DNA of 64,000 bases from Virgibacillus aidingensis (lineage in GTDB: Bacteria > Bacillota > Bacilli > Bacillales > Amphibacillaceae), in assembly GCF_010994035.1 (NCBI RefSeq), contig NZ_WIXN01000004.1, positions 62,001 to 126,000 on the forward strand. The letters are read 5' to 3'. The notes under the pieces are model-generated. The model searched no databases and had not been told where the DNA came from. It worked only from the letters and a program-made list of their open reading frames with translations. Of this stretch, positions 17,726 through 26,302 are shown piece after piece (the stretch's first letter is position 1; every line of letters starts with the position of its first letter). Made by a program: the position numbers and the translations under genes.

Positions 17726-18610
17726 ATGATTATCAATCACAACATTTCAGCTCTTAATGCACATAGGCAATTAGGAGCAAACCAAGGTGCAGTACAGAAT
17801 TCATTGGAGAAGCTTTCTTCAGGTCTTGGAATTAACAAGGCTGGGGACGACGCAGCAGGTTTAGCAATTTCTGAGAAAATGCGTGGACAGATTCGTGGAT
17901 TAGAGCAAGCATCTACAAATGCTCAAGACGGTATTTCTTTAATACAAACCGCTGAAGGAGCATTGAATGAAACACATTCAATTCTTCAAAGAATGCGTGA
18001 GTTAGCCGTACAAAGTGCTAACGATACTAACACTGATTCTGATCGTGCAGAATTACAAAAAGAAGTAGACCAGTTGGCAGAAGAAATAACAAGGATTTCT
18101 AACAATACTGAATTTAATACACAGAATCTAGTTGGTGGAGAATTTGATGGAACATTCCATATTGGTGCTAATGAGGGACAATCTCTTAGCCTTACAATTG
18201 GTGCAATGGATGCAAACTCCTTAGGTGTAGATGACGGTACAGGTTCCGCTATGTCAGTAGACGAATCCGGAGATACTCCAACTGTAACAGATGCTGTAGT
18301 TAATGGTGGCATCGATATTTCTTCTCAAACTGCGGCAGATTCAGCAATAGGTACAATTCAAAGCGCAATTGATGACGTTTCAGCTGAACGTTCAAAACTT
18401 GGTGCACATCAAAACCGTTTAGAGCACACAATCAACAACCTTGGAACTTCTGCAGAAAACCTAACTGCTGCAGAATCACGTATCCGAGACGTCGACATGG
18501 CGAAAGAAATGATGGAGTTCACTAAGAACAACATCCTTTCACAAGCGGCACAGTCAATGTTAGCTCAAGCCAACCAACAACCGCAGGGAGTACTTCAGTT
18601 ACTTCGTTAA
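17726..18610 (+). CDS. hag: Flagellin
   Basis: 294 residues, within the range of small Bacillus flagellins. Conserved N-terminal D0/D1 (MIINHNISALNAHRQLG, GDDAAGLAISEKMR, QRMRELAVQSAND) and C-terminal D1/D0 (LGAHQNRLEHTI, SRIRDVDMAKEM, ending QQPQGVLQLLR). The central variable domain is short. Oddly, the normally invariant segment reads KLSSGLGINKAGDD, with Gly where most flagellins have Arg. SD CGGAGG overlaps a candidate CsrA site. A strong terminator follows. No other flagellar genes are near, so this csrA-hag unit is separate from the main flagellar cluster. Confidence 0.96.
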   Translation: MIINHNISALNAHRQLGANQGAVQNSLEKLSSGLGINKAGDDAAGLAISEKMRGQIRGLEQASTNAQDGISLIQTAEGALNETHSILQRMRELAVQSANDTNTDSDRAELQKEVDQLAEEITRISNNTEFNTQNLVGGEFDGTFHIGANEGQSLSLTIGAMDANSLGVDDGTGSAMSVDESGDTPTVTDAVVNGGIDISSQTAADSAIGTIQSAIDDVSAERSKLGAHQNRLEHTINNLGTSAENLTAAESRIRDVDMAKEMMEFTKNNILSQAAQSMLAQANQQPQGVLQLLR

Positions 18611-18627
18611 TAGAAGAATATGAAAAG

Positions 18628-18657
18628 GGCTCTGCCTTATGGGTAGAGTCTTTTTTT
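18628..18657 (+). terminator. Terminator of hag
   Basis: GGCTCTGCC (18628-18636), a 4-base loop and GGTAGAGTC (18642-18650) form a stem with wobbles, followed by seven Ts. It lies 18 bases past the flagellin stop. Confidence 0.88.
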
Positions 18658-18993
18658 ATGATATATTATAACTATGTTAAAAAACACATAATACAGTTGG
18701 ATAAAATTAGTGCTCATAATAGTAAAGTTTTTTTATTCTAAATGAAATTGTACGCCCAAGCCCACTTAATGGAATTAATCTATCACCTATGGGACAAATG
18801 AGGAGCTGTAAATTACAAATACTTCTATTAGCTAGATGCCAAAGCTATATTGAGGATTGAGTCCTGCCTGCTTAAATTAAGCTGAATTCACCACTTTCCG
18901 GTTAAAGGTATCTATTTTGTCTTCTATCAATAAAATTAGATAACAGTCCGATATAATCAATTGACCATGAATATTAAATGGGGGATGAAATAA
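18658..18993. other. Intergenic, no gene seen
   Basis: AT-rich. The only signal is GATATAAT around 18950-18957 just upstream of the next gene, a likely -10 region; it overlaps TCCGATAT, a SigD-like -10 whose TAAA (18931-18934) is too close to be convincing. Confidence 0.5.
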
Positions 18994-19608
18994 GTGGACG
19001 TTTATGATAAAGATATTAGAAAAATACTTATTAAAAACTTTACTGGTATTCAAGCGTATATGTCGGATACCTCAACCGTAGTTGTTAATGAGTTAGATGT
19101 ATGTTTTGGTGCAGCGAGAATTGATTTGGCTGTAGTAAACGGGCAACTTCACGGGTATGAAATAAAGAGCGAAAAAGATACGCTTGCCAGACTTCCCGCC
19201 CAAATTGAAATATATAATAAAGTATTTGATACATTAACCCTGGTTGTTTCAGAAAACCATTATCCCAGAGCAATGAAAATGATACCTGAATGGTGGGGAG
19301 TATTATGTGTACGAAAAAAAGAAGGCTCTCTAACAGTGGAAACAATTAGAGAAGCCTCAATTAATAATAAAATTGAACCGCTTCATTTAACGCAATTTTT
19401 ATGGAAAAATGAGTTATTAGAGTTATTGGAACAAAGTAATGTGATTAAAGGGATTAAAAGTAAAACACGTATACAATTAGGAAGAATGGTAACGAAAAAA
19501 GTTTCTGAAGAACATCTATTTGAATTCGTGAGGAATAAACTTAAGACTCGTGATGATTGGAAAGCTCTTCAGTTACCGCAGCTATGTGATGATTTGCAGC
19601 AATCGTAA
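18994..19608 (+). CDS. sce7726-family protein, PD-(D/E)XK nuclease-like
   Basis: 204 residues. GTG start at 18994 after GGGGGATG. The core FGAARIDLAVVN followed by GYEIKSEKDT and a basic/hydrophobic helix matches the D...ExK arrangement of PD-(D/E)XK-fold nucleases and the sce7726 family, which is often found in phage, mobile or defence contexts. The C-terminal third is helical and basic. It stands alone between hag and a minus-strand pair. Nuclease activity is inferred from the motif only; the active-site Asp (RID), Glu and Lys (EIK) are all present. Confidence 0.72.
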   Translation: MDVYDKDIRKILIKNFTGIQAYMSDTSTVVVNELDVCFGAARIDLAVVNGQLHGYEIKSEKDTLARLPAQIEIYNKVFDTLTLVVSENHYPRAMKMIPEWWGVLCVRKKEGSLTVETIREASINNKIEPLHLTQFLWKNELLELLEQSNVIKGIKSKTRIQLGRMVTKKVSEEHLFEFVRNKLKTRDDWKALQLPQLCDDLQQS

Positions 19609-19674
19609 CTTGTTTGTATTACATTGTATGTAAACTCCTCCTTCAAAAATCAAAAGCAAGTCACAATATAAACC

Positions 19675-19702
19675 AAAAAGTCCCGCCAAAAAACAGCGGA
19701 AC
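19675..19702 (-). terminator. Terminator of the DUF6320 gene
   Basis: On the minus strand GTTCCGC and GCGGGAC (plus 19696-19702 and 19680-19686) pair with one wobble, followed by TTTTT (plus AAAAA, 19675-19679). Confidence 0.72.
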
Positions 19703-19792
19703 TTCCCATAACCTATAAAATTAAAAAAATGCCCATCACAACAGCTGCATTCCCAATAAAAATACAGCTTCGTTATGAAGATGATCTTTCTC

Positions 19793-20512
19793 TCACAAAT
19801 GAAACTTCCTTGCAATCTTCTGCTTCATTCGCTCAGGCATGACATATTTTACAGCGAGCATGATCAAGAGCACTGGAATAAGCTGCAGCACTGTCACGAT
19901 GATCCAGCTCCATAGATTGGTTTCACTCTGATAGCTTTGAATGAAAAAGTTCACCCACATGGCCAGAATGACAAGCGCTATGAAAAGGGAGCCGATTACA
20001 TTAAAGCCCCGCACCGATAACGCCCGGATGACACTCCAATATCCGATACAGATCACCGTAACCCCGGTCACAATCGGAAAAGCGAGCGGCATAAACCAGT
20101 CCAGCGTGCCATCAAAGCGGTCCAATCCAAATAATAAAACAAGCGCATTCAGCCCAATTCCAATAATCACCTTGTAATAACTTTGAACATAACCGAATGA
20201 AAAGAACAACAAAACCCAGCCGGCAAAAACACTTAAGTTGCTGTATCTGGACCAGGTGAACCTGTCATTCAGGAAATAATCTATATAAAACATGAGGCTG
20301 ACAGCTACAAACACTGCTAAAGTGGTAAAAATAAAAATCCGGTTCAGCACTCTTCTCGTATAATCAGGGTACGGGTTTGCTGCTTTGGGAAACTTTCTGG
20401 CCCTCAAGCCTTCCGTATCGTCTTCATTCACTTTTGGAATGGGAAAGCTGCAAAGAGGACATGGCCGATTATCGCCTTCCACCCGTATCCCGCATTTAGG
20501 ACAATAAGCCAT
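19793..20512 (-). CDS. DUF6320 zinc-ribbon membrane protein
   Basis: 239 residues. N-terminal zinc ribbon CPKCG...CPLC at about 4-22, then a hydrophilic linker and about six membrane helices (about 52-225). The ATG lies 2 bases after the upstream gene's stop, with its SD GAGGAG inside that gene's last codons, so the two are translationally coupled. The family is repeatedly encoded next to a condensation/alcohol-acetyltransferase-like protein and an alpha/beta hydrolase, as here. Biochemical function unknown; a role in envelope or lipid ester metabolism is inferred from the partners. Confidence 0.75.
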   Translation of the reverse strand: MAYCPKCGIRVEGDNRPCPLCSFPIPKVNEDDTEGLRARKFPKAANPYPDYTRRVLNRIFIFTTLAVFVAVSLMFYIDYFLNDRFTWSRYSNLSVFAGWVLLFFSFGYVQSYYKVIIGIGLNALVLLFGLDRFDGTLDWFMPLAFPIVTGVTVICIGYWSVIRALSVRGFNVIGSLFIALVILAMWVNFFIQSYQSETNLWSWIIVTVLQLIPVLLIMLAVKYVMPERMKQKIARKFHL

Positions 20513-20514
20513 CC

Positions 20515-21780
20515 TTACATCTCCTCATCATTGGTTTCGATCGTCACTTCCACACCCAGGCTTCGGATTCTCCTGAAAAACTCCCGCTCCAGCATCCGGT
20601 CCCTTGATAAATTTCCAAATGAAATATACATATGGTTCCGGTAACTGGTAATCATCGCCTTCACCTTATTACCAATACTGGGAGGCGGATAACACTCCAC
20701 TCTTTCAATATAATCTTCCGTTTCTTCCGGCATCCGGATCATACCGAGGTTCGACAGGCCGCTTGTATATTGCCCTTCCCCGAAAAAAGAGTAAATCGAA
20801 GGTGCAACGATATCTTTTATTGGCGACGGCATTAATCGCAGTGCGAGAAATTTTTCCCCCATTACACTGCGCTTGATATATTGACTTAGCTTTTTTGGTG
20901 TAAGCAGGCGGCTGAACTCAATTTTCAGCTCCTGGATAATTTCTTCAAATGTATACTCACCAAGTCTTGCATCAATTGATGGGGTAATACTTACAAAGAA
21001 GTTACGCATCGTATCACTTTCAAAGAAGGCGCGCATATTTACTGGAACATTTATGACAATCGGACGTTTTTTAATAGCGACTTTTTCCTGTATTTTTAAC
21101 AGACTTTCAATATAAACGGCTGTAAGGAAGAGGTTGATGGAGGCTTGATAGGCACTGGCCTTTTCCTTTAGCTTTCTGACATCAATAATCCCTGTAACAA
21201 TATGATAATATCCCTTTTCATCCAATGGAAGCGGCAATTTAAATGATTTTCCCAGACGCGTTCTTGGTGCGGGAATATCCTTATTATAGTACTTTCGGAA
21301 AGCATTCTCTGTTTCTGATAATAGCTGTTCCTCACTTACCGTTTCCTGTTTGACCGGGATGGATTCCTTCAAATACAAGTATTGACGGACAAGCTCACTT
21401 AAAAACCGAAGTCCCCCCGTTCCATCGGTTAAACTATGGGAAAGCTCCAGTGCAATCCGGTTATTATAATAATACACCCGGTACGGAAAAGAACCGCGTT
21501 TTTTAATTGATAAACTGATACACGGATGATATTTTTCCTTTTCCACTTCAGGCGTTCGGTCTGTTTTTTCAAAATAATGCCAGAAGAACCCTTGTTTTAA
21601 TTGCACCTTGAAAAAGGGGAAGCGCTCCAATGTGGCTTCCAGGGCACGCTGCAAATATTCCGGATGAACAGGAGAAGTGAGTGTCGCAGAAAGTCGAAAC
21701 AAGGTGGTCGCACGTGAAGATATAATAGATGAATATAATTTTCCGGCATTATCCAATCGATACCACGTATTGTCCCCCAT
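20515..21780 (-). CDS. Condensation-domain/alcohol-acetyltransferase-like acyltransferase
   Basis: 421 residues. The acyltransferase motif HxxxDG is seen as HSLTDGTGG near residues 135-143, and a late FFGEGQYTSGLSNLGMI stretch matches the DFGWG-like region of the BAHD/condensation fold. There are no thiolation or adenylation domains, so it is not part of an NRPS. It overlaps functionally with the DUF6320 gene directly behind it and is divergent from an esterase gene 213 bases away. Likely transfers an acyl group from CoA or a carrier to a hydroxyl or amine; substrate unknown. Confidence 0.72.
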   Translation of the reverse strand: MGDNTWYRLDNAGKLYSSIISSRATTLFRLSATLTSPVHPEYLQRALEATLERFPFFKVQLKQGFFWHYFEKTDRTPEVEKEKYHPCISLSIKKRGSFPYRVYYYNNRIALELSHSLTDGTGGLRFLSELVRQYLYLKESIPVKQETVSEEQLLSETENAFRKYYNKDIPAPRTRLGKSFKLPLPLDEKGYYHIVTGIIDVRKLKEKASAYQASINLFLTAVYIESLLKIQEKVAIKKRPIVINVPVNMRAFFESDTMRNFFVSITPSIDARLGEYTFEEIIQELKIEFSRLLTPKKLSQYIKRSVMGEKFLALRLMPSPIKDIVAPSIYSFFGEGQYTSGLSNLGMIRMPEETEDYIERVECYPPPSIGNKVKAMITSYRNHMYISFGNLSRDRMLEREFFRRIRSLGVEVTIETNDEEM

Positions 21781-21993
21781 CCATTTTCAGTCCCTTCAAG
21801 TGAGTTCCAGGTTATTGTACCACATGGAAGAGAGCAAAGACAGAAACAGCAGAACGGCCGGAGATTTTCACGAAAAAAGCCGAAAAAGAAAAGTTACGCC
21901 AGCCTTTTCGCTTAAAGCAAGAGAACTCGTTATCCAGTGATATTAGTGGTAAAATGAGAATATGGATTTTAATAAAAACGGGCGGGAGAAAAA

Positions 21994-22920
21994 ATGATGG
22001 ACACAGGGGAAACATATACAAAGGAAAGTGTAAAAAGCAGGGGATTCAAACTGCTGCTGAAATTGAGCAGAAGCAGGAAGTTCTGGGAGAAGTCCGGCGA
22101 AGATTTGATCAAAGCCATTAACAAGAGAAGAATGCTGAGTGACGAACCGCCTAAAAAATTGTATAAAAAAATAAAGATTAAAAAGGGAGAAATGAACGGC
22201 AATGTTTATTATGAGTTGCAGCCGAGACAGGCACATGCCAGCGATAAATCTATTTTCTATGTGCACGGCGGCGCATATGTATACCGGATATCAAGACTTC
22301 ACTGGAATTTCCTGGCCAAACTGGTCGATGAATTAAATTGTACCATTATCCTTCCACTGTATCCGCTTGCCCCGGAGCACACCTATCAGGAGACGCTTAC
22401 GTTTATCCATGATTTGTATTTGGAAAAAATAAATTCAATGAAAAATCCGGAAAACTTGATTATTATGGGGGATTCAGCAGGCGGCGGACTTGCCCTCGTA
22501 CTGGCACAATTATTAAAGGAAAAACAACTGGAACAGCCGGAACAGATTATTCTCATCTCTCCCTGGCTGGATCTATCTTTAACAAACCCTGAAATTGCCG
22601 CAATAGAAAAAAATGATCCCTTTCTTGTCAGGCAGGGATTAATGGAAGCAGGTAAAATGTATGCCGGCACAACGGACACAAAACATCCAAAAGTAAGCCC
22701 GCTATATGGGAATTTTCATGGACTGGCAGCTATCACCATATTTATGGGAACCCATGATATATTGGCTGCTGATGCCAGGAGGTTTGTGGCTGCCGCAAAA
22801 GAACAGGGTGTTTCAGTGAATTATATGGAAGCTCCTAAAATGGTCCATATTTATCCGATTTACAATTTTCCTGAGTCGAGGATTGCCTTGAGGGAGATTG
22901 TGGAGAGGGTTAAAGGGTAG
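21994..22920 (+). CDS. Alpha/beta hydrolase, HSL/esterase-3 family
   Basis: 308 residues. Oxyanion motif HGGAYVY near 90, nucleophile elbow GDSAGGG near 164-170 (Ser), acidic residue in GTHDIL near 257, and His in KMVHIYP near 289. Length and motifs fit hormone-sensitive-lipase-type esterases. RBS GGGAG is 5 bases before ATGATG. It is divergent from the acyltransferase/DUF6320 pair and probably works with it. A decayed copy of its 3' end lies at 24031-24143. Confidence 0.88.
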   Translation: MMDTGETYTKESVKSRGFKLLLKLSRSRKFWEKSGEDLIKAINKRRMLSDEPPKKLYKKIKIKKGEMNGNVYYELQPRQAHASDKSIFYVHGGAYVYRISRLHWNFLAKLVDELNCTIILPLYPLAPEHTYQETLTFIHDLYLEKINSMKNPENLIIMGDSAGGGLALVLAQLLKEKQLEQPEQIILISPWLDLSLTNPEIAAIEKNDPFLVRQGLMEAGKMYAGTTDTKHPKVSPLYGNFHGLAAITIFMGTHDILAADARRFVAAAKEQGVSVNYMEAPKMVHIYPIYNFPESRIALREIVERVKG

Positions 22921-23169
22921 GGTGTGATGCAGCAGGTCCATGGAAAGCGTCCCCCCTATTACTGAATCCGGCCGATACAATAGCCGCATCGATTCTAGTG
23001 AGTTTATGGAAGACATCCCACCACTGTGTTTCAGGGCAGGCTGCTCCCCCGGGAGCTTGCCAAGCCAGCAAATCCCCTCACCTGTCTGTCTCCAATCATT
23101 CGTTATTGCGAAAAACTACCCATTGTAGGATAATTGAACTACATTAAAGGGCGGGAGGGGATGGATAAG

Positions 23170-23892
23170 GTGAGGAAATACCTAGTGCTGCTGTTTTCTG
23201 TTTTATTGTTGGCAGCTTGTTCCGAAGAAACTGTAGATATAGCAGGGGAAGCGCTCAATTACGAAGAACTGCAGGCGGAAATTGAAGAAGCTGAAGACGA
23301 ATTAGCATCCGTTAATGAGGAATTGGCAGAAAAGCAAGACGAATTAACCGATGTTGAAAGTGAACTTGAAGAAAACAAGGAAAAATATGAGGGTTTAGAA
23401 GAACTAGCCAATAATAAAGATGATATTATAAAAGAAGTAGAAGATGCAGAGGACACTTTAGCATCACTTCAAGATGAAATCAGTAAAACAGAAGATGAAG
23501 TCGCCACAGCAGCAGAAGCCGAATCGGAAAAAGACACTAAAGAATCGCCAGAGAAGGAAGCAGAGGATTCAGCTTCGGGAACGAAAGAAAAGTCCGAGGA
23601 TGAAACACCCTCACAAAAAAATGCAGTGAATATGGCTAAAAGTTATTTGGATTATACGGCTTTCTCAAAAAGCGGATTGATAGAACAATTAAAATATGAA
23701 GGATTCAATGATGCAGACGCTGCTTATGCAGTAGATCAATTAAGTGTAAGTTGGAAAGAGCAGGCTGTCAAAATGGCTGAAAATTACTTAGACTATACGA
23801 GTTTCTCCAGAAGCGGCTTAATTGAACAGCTTGAATATGAAGGATTTAGCAATGAAGATGCAACACATGCTGTAAATGAAATAGGACTTTAA
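23170..23892 (+). CDS. Ltp-family lipoprotein (superinfection-exclusion type)
   Basis: 240 residues from the GTG at 23170, preferred because GGGAGGGG abuts the ATG at 23161 but is 9 bases from this GTG. Signal peptide with lipobox LLAAC (Cys17), an acidic coiled coil at about 30-110, a Glu/Ser-rich linker, then two tandem C-terminal repeats, each with YLDYT(A/S)FS and SGLIEQL(K/E)YEGF followed by DA..AV. These are the Ltp repeats of the streptococcal phage TP-J34 lipoprotein, which blocks phage DNA injection; many chromosomal homologues exist whose role is not proven. Codon use is Glu-heavy. Flanked by a partial duplication (see 24031). Confidence 0.82.
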   Translation: MRKYLVLLFSVLLLAACSEETVDIAGEALNYEELQAEIEEAEDELASVNEELAEKQDELTDVESELEENKEKYEGLEELANNKDDIIKEVEDAEDTLASLQDEISKTEDEVATAAEAESEKDTKESPEKEAEDSASGTKEKSEDETPSQKNAVNMAKSYLDYTAFSKSGLIEQLKYEGFNDADAAYAVDQLSVSWKEQAVKMAENYLDYTSFSRSGLIEQLEYEGFSNEDATHAVNEIGL

Positions 23893-23919
23893 ATTTCGGA
23901 ATTATTTACCAATTATAAT

Positions 23920-23958
23920 AAGCCAAACCTCAGGTGTGAACCGGTGGTTTGGCTTTTT
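23920..23958 (+). terminator. Terminator of the Ltp lipoprotein gene
   Basis: AAGCCAAACC (23920-23929) pairs perfectly with GGTTTGGCTT (23946-23955), followed by TTT; 28 bases after the stop. Confidence 0.9.
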
Positions 23959-24030
23959 GGCAGGAGAAAGCAGATTGGAATGAATGATCCGTCTGGATAG
24001 ATGATCAGCAGAGCCTGCAGGCCGAACTTA

Positions 24031-24143
24031 AGGAACCCATGATATATTAGATTAGCTGCTGATGCCAGGAGATTTATGGCGACCGCAAAACAAAAGGCCT
24101 TCTGTGCACTATATTGAAGCTTCTAGGATGGTATATATTTATT
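24031..24143 (+). pseudogene. Decayed duplicate of the esterase 3' region
   Basis: Bases 24032-24143 align with 22747-22856 of the alpha/beta hydrolase gene (shared blocks GGAACCCATGATATATT, GCTGCTGATGCCAGGAG, and a trailing GAAGCT.CTA/TTT.ATT region) at roughly 80 percent by eye, with a 4-5 base insertion and a small insertion that destroy the frame. It holds codons around the acidic and His catalytic residues. The Ltp lipoprotein gene lies between the intact and broken copies. Confidence 0.8.
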
Positions 24144-24148
24144 ATTTT

Positions 24149-24892
24149 TCAAAAAAGTATTCTATTTAATGAATGCTGTAAGTCTTCTTGCGTTTTTTGT
24201 AATAAAACTAAGTATTCCATGCTTTTTTCATACGGAATTCTGAAACTTGGACCTGCGATTGATAGAGAACCAATAATATCTTCGTTACGATTATATAAGG
24301 GGACTGCAATCGCTGTCACTCCATCCAAATATTCTCCGCTGGAATATGCCCACCCTTGAGTTTGTAAGGCATCAAGCTCTTCTTTTAGGTTCTGAGCCTT
24401 TTCTTCCTCACCTAAATGGAAACTGATTATTCTATCCTGGTCTGCTTCTGAAAGATATGCAAGAATAATTTTGTGAGATGCGCCGTATACAAGGGGCGCT
24501 CTTGCTCCGAGAGATTCATGAAATTTTACCTTTTGAGCGCTTTCAATTATATTGATATATACACCTTCATCACCATCCAACCAGGTTAACACTGTCGACT
24601 CCCCTATTTGATCGGTTAATTCCTTCATTTTAGGCTGCATGACTTCGGGTATATTTAAGTTATCTTGTAATAACCCGGCAAACTCCAAATGTTTGAATCC
24701 TAATTCATATTTATCATTAAATCTGCTTTTTCTTAAATACCCGAATTCCTCAAATGTTGATAGAATACGATACACCACCGAATGGTTCAAGCCTGTTTCC
24801 CTGCCTAACTCGCGAACTCCCCATGACGGATTTTTATACGTGAAACAATTTAATGTTTTGAGTGCATTTTCCAATGTTTTTAACTTTGCCAT
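24149..24892 (-). CDS. IclR-family transcriptional regulator
   Basis: 247 residues. N-terminal winged helix at about 5-65 (LGRETGLNHSVVYRILSTFE) and a C-terminal IclR effector domain at about 80-245 (ESLGARAPLVYGASHKIILA, AYSSGEYLDGVTAIAVPL, GSLSIAGPS). RBS AAGGGG precedes ATG. It heads, or lies downstream of, the scavenging cluster on the same strand and is the most likely local regulator of the M19/TRAP/symporter genes. A shared sequence near its start and near the amidohydrolase start at 36.8 kb may be its operator. Confidence 0.88.
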   Translation of the reverse strand: MAKLKTLENALKTLNCFTYKNPSWGVRELGRETGLNHSVVYRILSTFEEFGYLRKSRFNDKYELGFKHLEFAGLLQDNLNIPEVMQPKMKELTDQIGESTVLTWLDGDEGVYINIIESAQKVKFHESLGARAPLVYGASHKIILAYLSEADQDRIISFHLGEEEKAQNLKEELDALQTQGWAYSSGEYLDGVTAIAVPLYNRNEDIIGSLSIAGPSFRIPYEKSMEYLVLLQKTQEDLQHSLNRILF

Positions 24893-24911
24893 ATCATTAC
24901 CCCTTCATTCA

Positions 24912-24932
24912 TACTAAATATGTACATTACAA
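24912..24932. promoter_or_regulatory. Candidate IclR operator (copy 1)
   Basis: ATACTAAA followed shortly by ACATTACAA lies just upstream of the IclR start. The same two blocks recur upstream of the amidohydrolase at 36843-36865. Shared by eye only. Confidence 0.35.
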
Positions 24933-25077
24933 TCTATTATGACAAATCTATTGGAGCCTGTCATTACTTCTCCGTGAAAAGGGGCATGACATTAACCATC
25001 ATACCCCAAGTCAAACTAAAATTCTCCTTATTCAGCTATCACTATTATTTTAGATACTTCGCTCTCTCAATAATAGA

Positions 25078-26277
25078 TTAGTACCATACTTCATCAAGTA
25101 CACGTAAAATATTTCCGCCAATAACCTTTGAAATATCTTCATCCGAGTAACCATGCTTCACTAACCAGCGAACGATATTCGGAAATGCTTCTACCGGGTT
25201 TTCTATCCCCTTAACATATTCCACTTTTTCAAATTCATTTTTTCCATGTGCTGCTGAAATTGACAGAGCCCCTGCTAGTGCGTTATGCAGCCCTACATGG
25301 TCACCAAAAAGCACATCAGGCCCAAATGCAACATGTTCAATACCTACCAGGTTTGCACAATACTCGAAATGCTCCATAAATGAATCGATTGTATGGACTC
25401 TTTGATCCCTGGTTATCGTAGTATGGGGAGCAGCTTCAATCCCGATTACTCCACCCTTTTCTGCACAGGCTTTAATAATATCATCCGGCTTCAATCTTTT
25501 ACTGTCCCACAAGGCACGGGCACCGGAGTGAGTGATAAAAATAGGTTTATCACTTACTTCTATAGTGTCCATGGAAGTTTTGTCTCCCGAGTGCGAAATA
25601 TCTATTGCCAACCCTAATTTATTCATGCGTTTTACTGCCAGGCGACCAAACTCCGTTAATCCTCCATCACCCGGTTCCTTTAGTCCTGCACCTAAACTAT
25701 TTCCCTCACTATAAGCAATTCCAATTGACCTGACACCGAGGCCATATAAAACGTCTAAACGATCCAATTCATTTTCAATCATGGTGGAGGCTTCAAGAGA
25801 AGGTATAAATGCAATTTGACCGTTTTCTTTTGCTTGAACGATGTCATCTACCGTTTTCCCTACGATTACCATATCCTGATGAGCGATATCACTTAACCGC
25901 ATGCCTAAGTCAAAAATGACATCTTCCCATTTCCAGCCTGCACGGGAGGTTATCATCGCAGTTCCATCCATCATATTATCAAAAAAAGCATCTAAACCGG
26001 ATTTACTTAATCCCTCGTAGCCGGTAAAATCTCTTCCCCACCTTCGAAACTCCATAAATTCATCCAAATTTTCAGGAGTAATAAACATATGATCATGCAG
26101 CGAGATTGTAATATTTTCCTCAAATAACTTTTGAACACGTTTCTCTTCTTGCTCTGTTACAGGTACTTTATACTCGGGAACACGGTCGATTTCTTTTGCT
26201 AACTTAAATTCCTTGTAATCAACTCCCGGTTCCAAATACTGATAAGATTTATATCCATTATAATTCTTTTTCTTCAT
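25078..26277 (-). CDS. M19-family (renal dipeptidase-like) zinc dipeptidase
   Basis: 399 residues. Features of M19: the His-rich N-terminal motif here reads LHDHMF rather than the usual DGHND; then SLEAS, EGNSLG, GLTEFGRLAVKRMNKLGLAIDISHSG and ITHSGARALWD, and GPDVLFGDH near 335. The family cleaves dipeptides, including D-containing and N-acyl types, through two zinc ions. RBS GAAAGGTGAG precedes ATG. It is the first enzyme gene after the IclR gene in this cluster. The altered first metal motif may reflect a different substrate. Confidence 0.85.
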   Translation of the reverse strand: MKKKNYNGYKSYQYLEPGVDYKEFKLAKEIDRVPEYKVPVTEQEEKRVQKLFEENITISLHDHMFITPENLDEFMEFRRWGRDFTGYEGLSKSGLDAFFDNMMDGTAMITSRAGWKWEDVIFDLGMRLSDIAHQDMVIVGKTVDDIVQAKENGQIAFIPSLEASTMIENELDRLDVLYGLGVRSIGIAYSEGNSLGAGLKEPGDGGLTEFGRLAVKRMNKLGLAIDISHSGDKTSMDTIEVSDKPIFITHSGARALWDSKRLKPDDIIKACAEKGGVIGIEAAPHTTITRDQRVHTIDSFMEHFEYCANLVGIEHVAFGPDVLFGDHVGLHNALAGALSISAAHGKNEFEKVEYVKGIENPVEAFPNIVRWLVKHGYSDEDISKVIGGNILRVLDEVWY

Positions 26278-26302
26278 TTAATTTCTCACCTTTCTGTATA
26301 TA

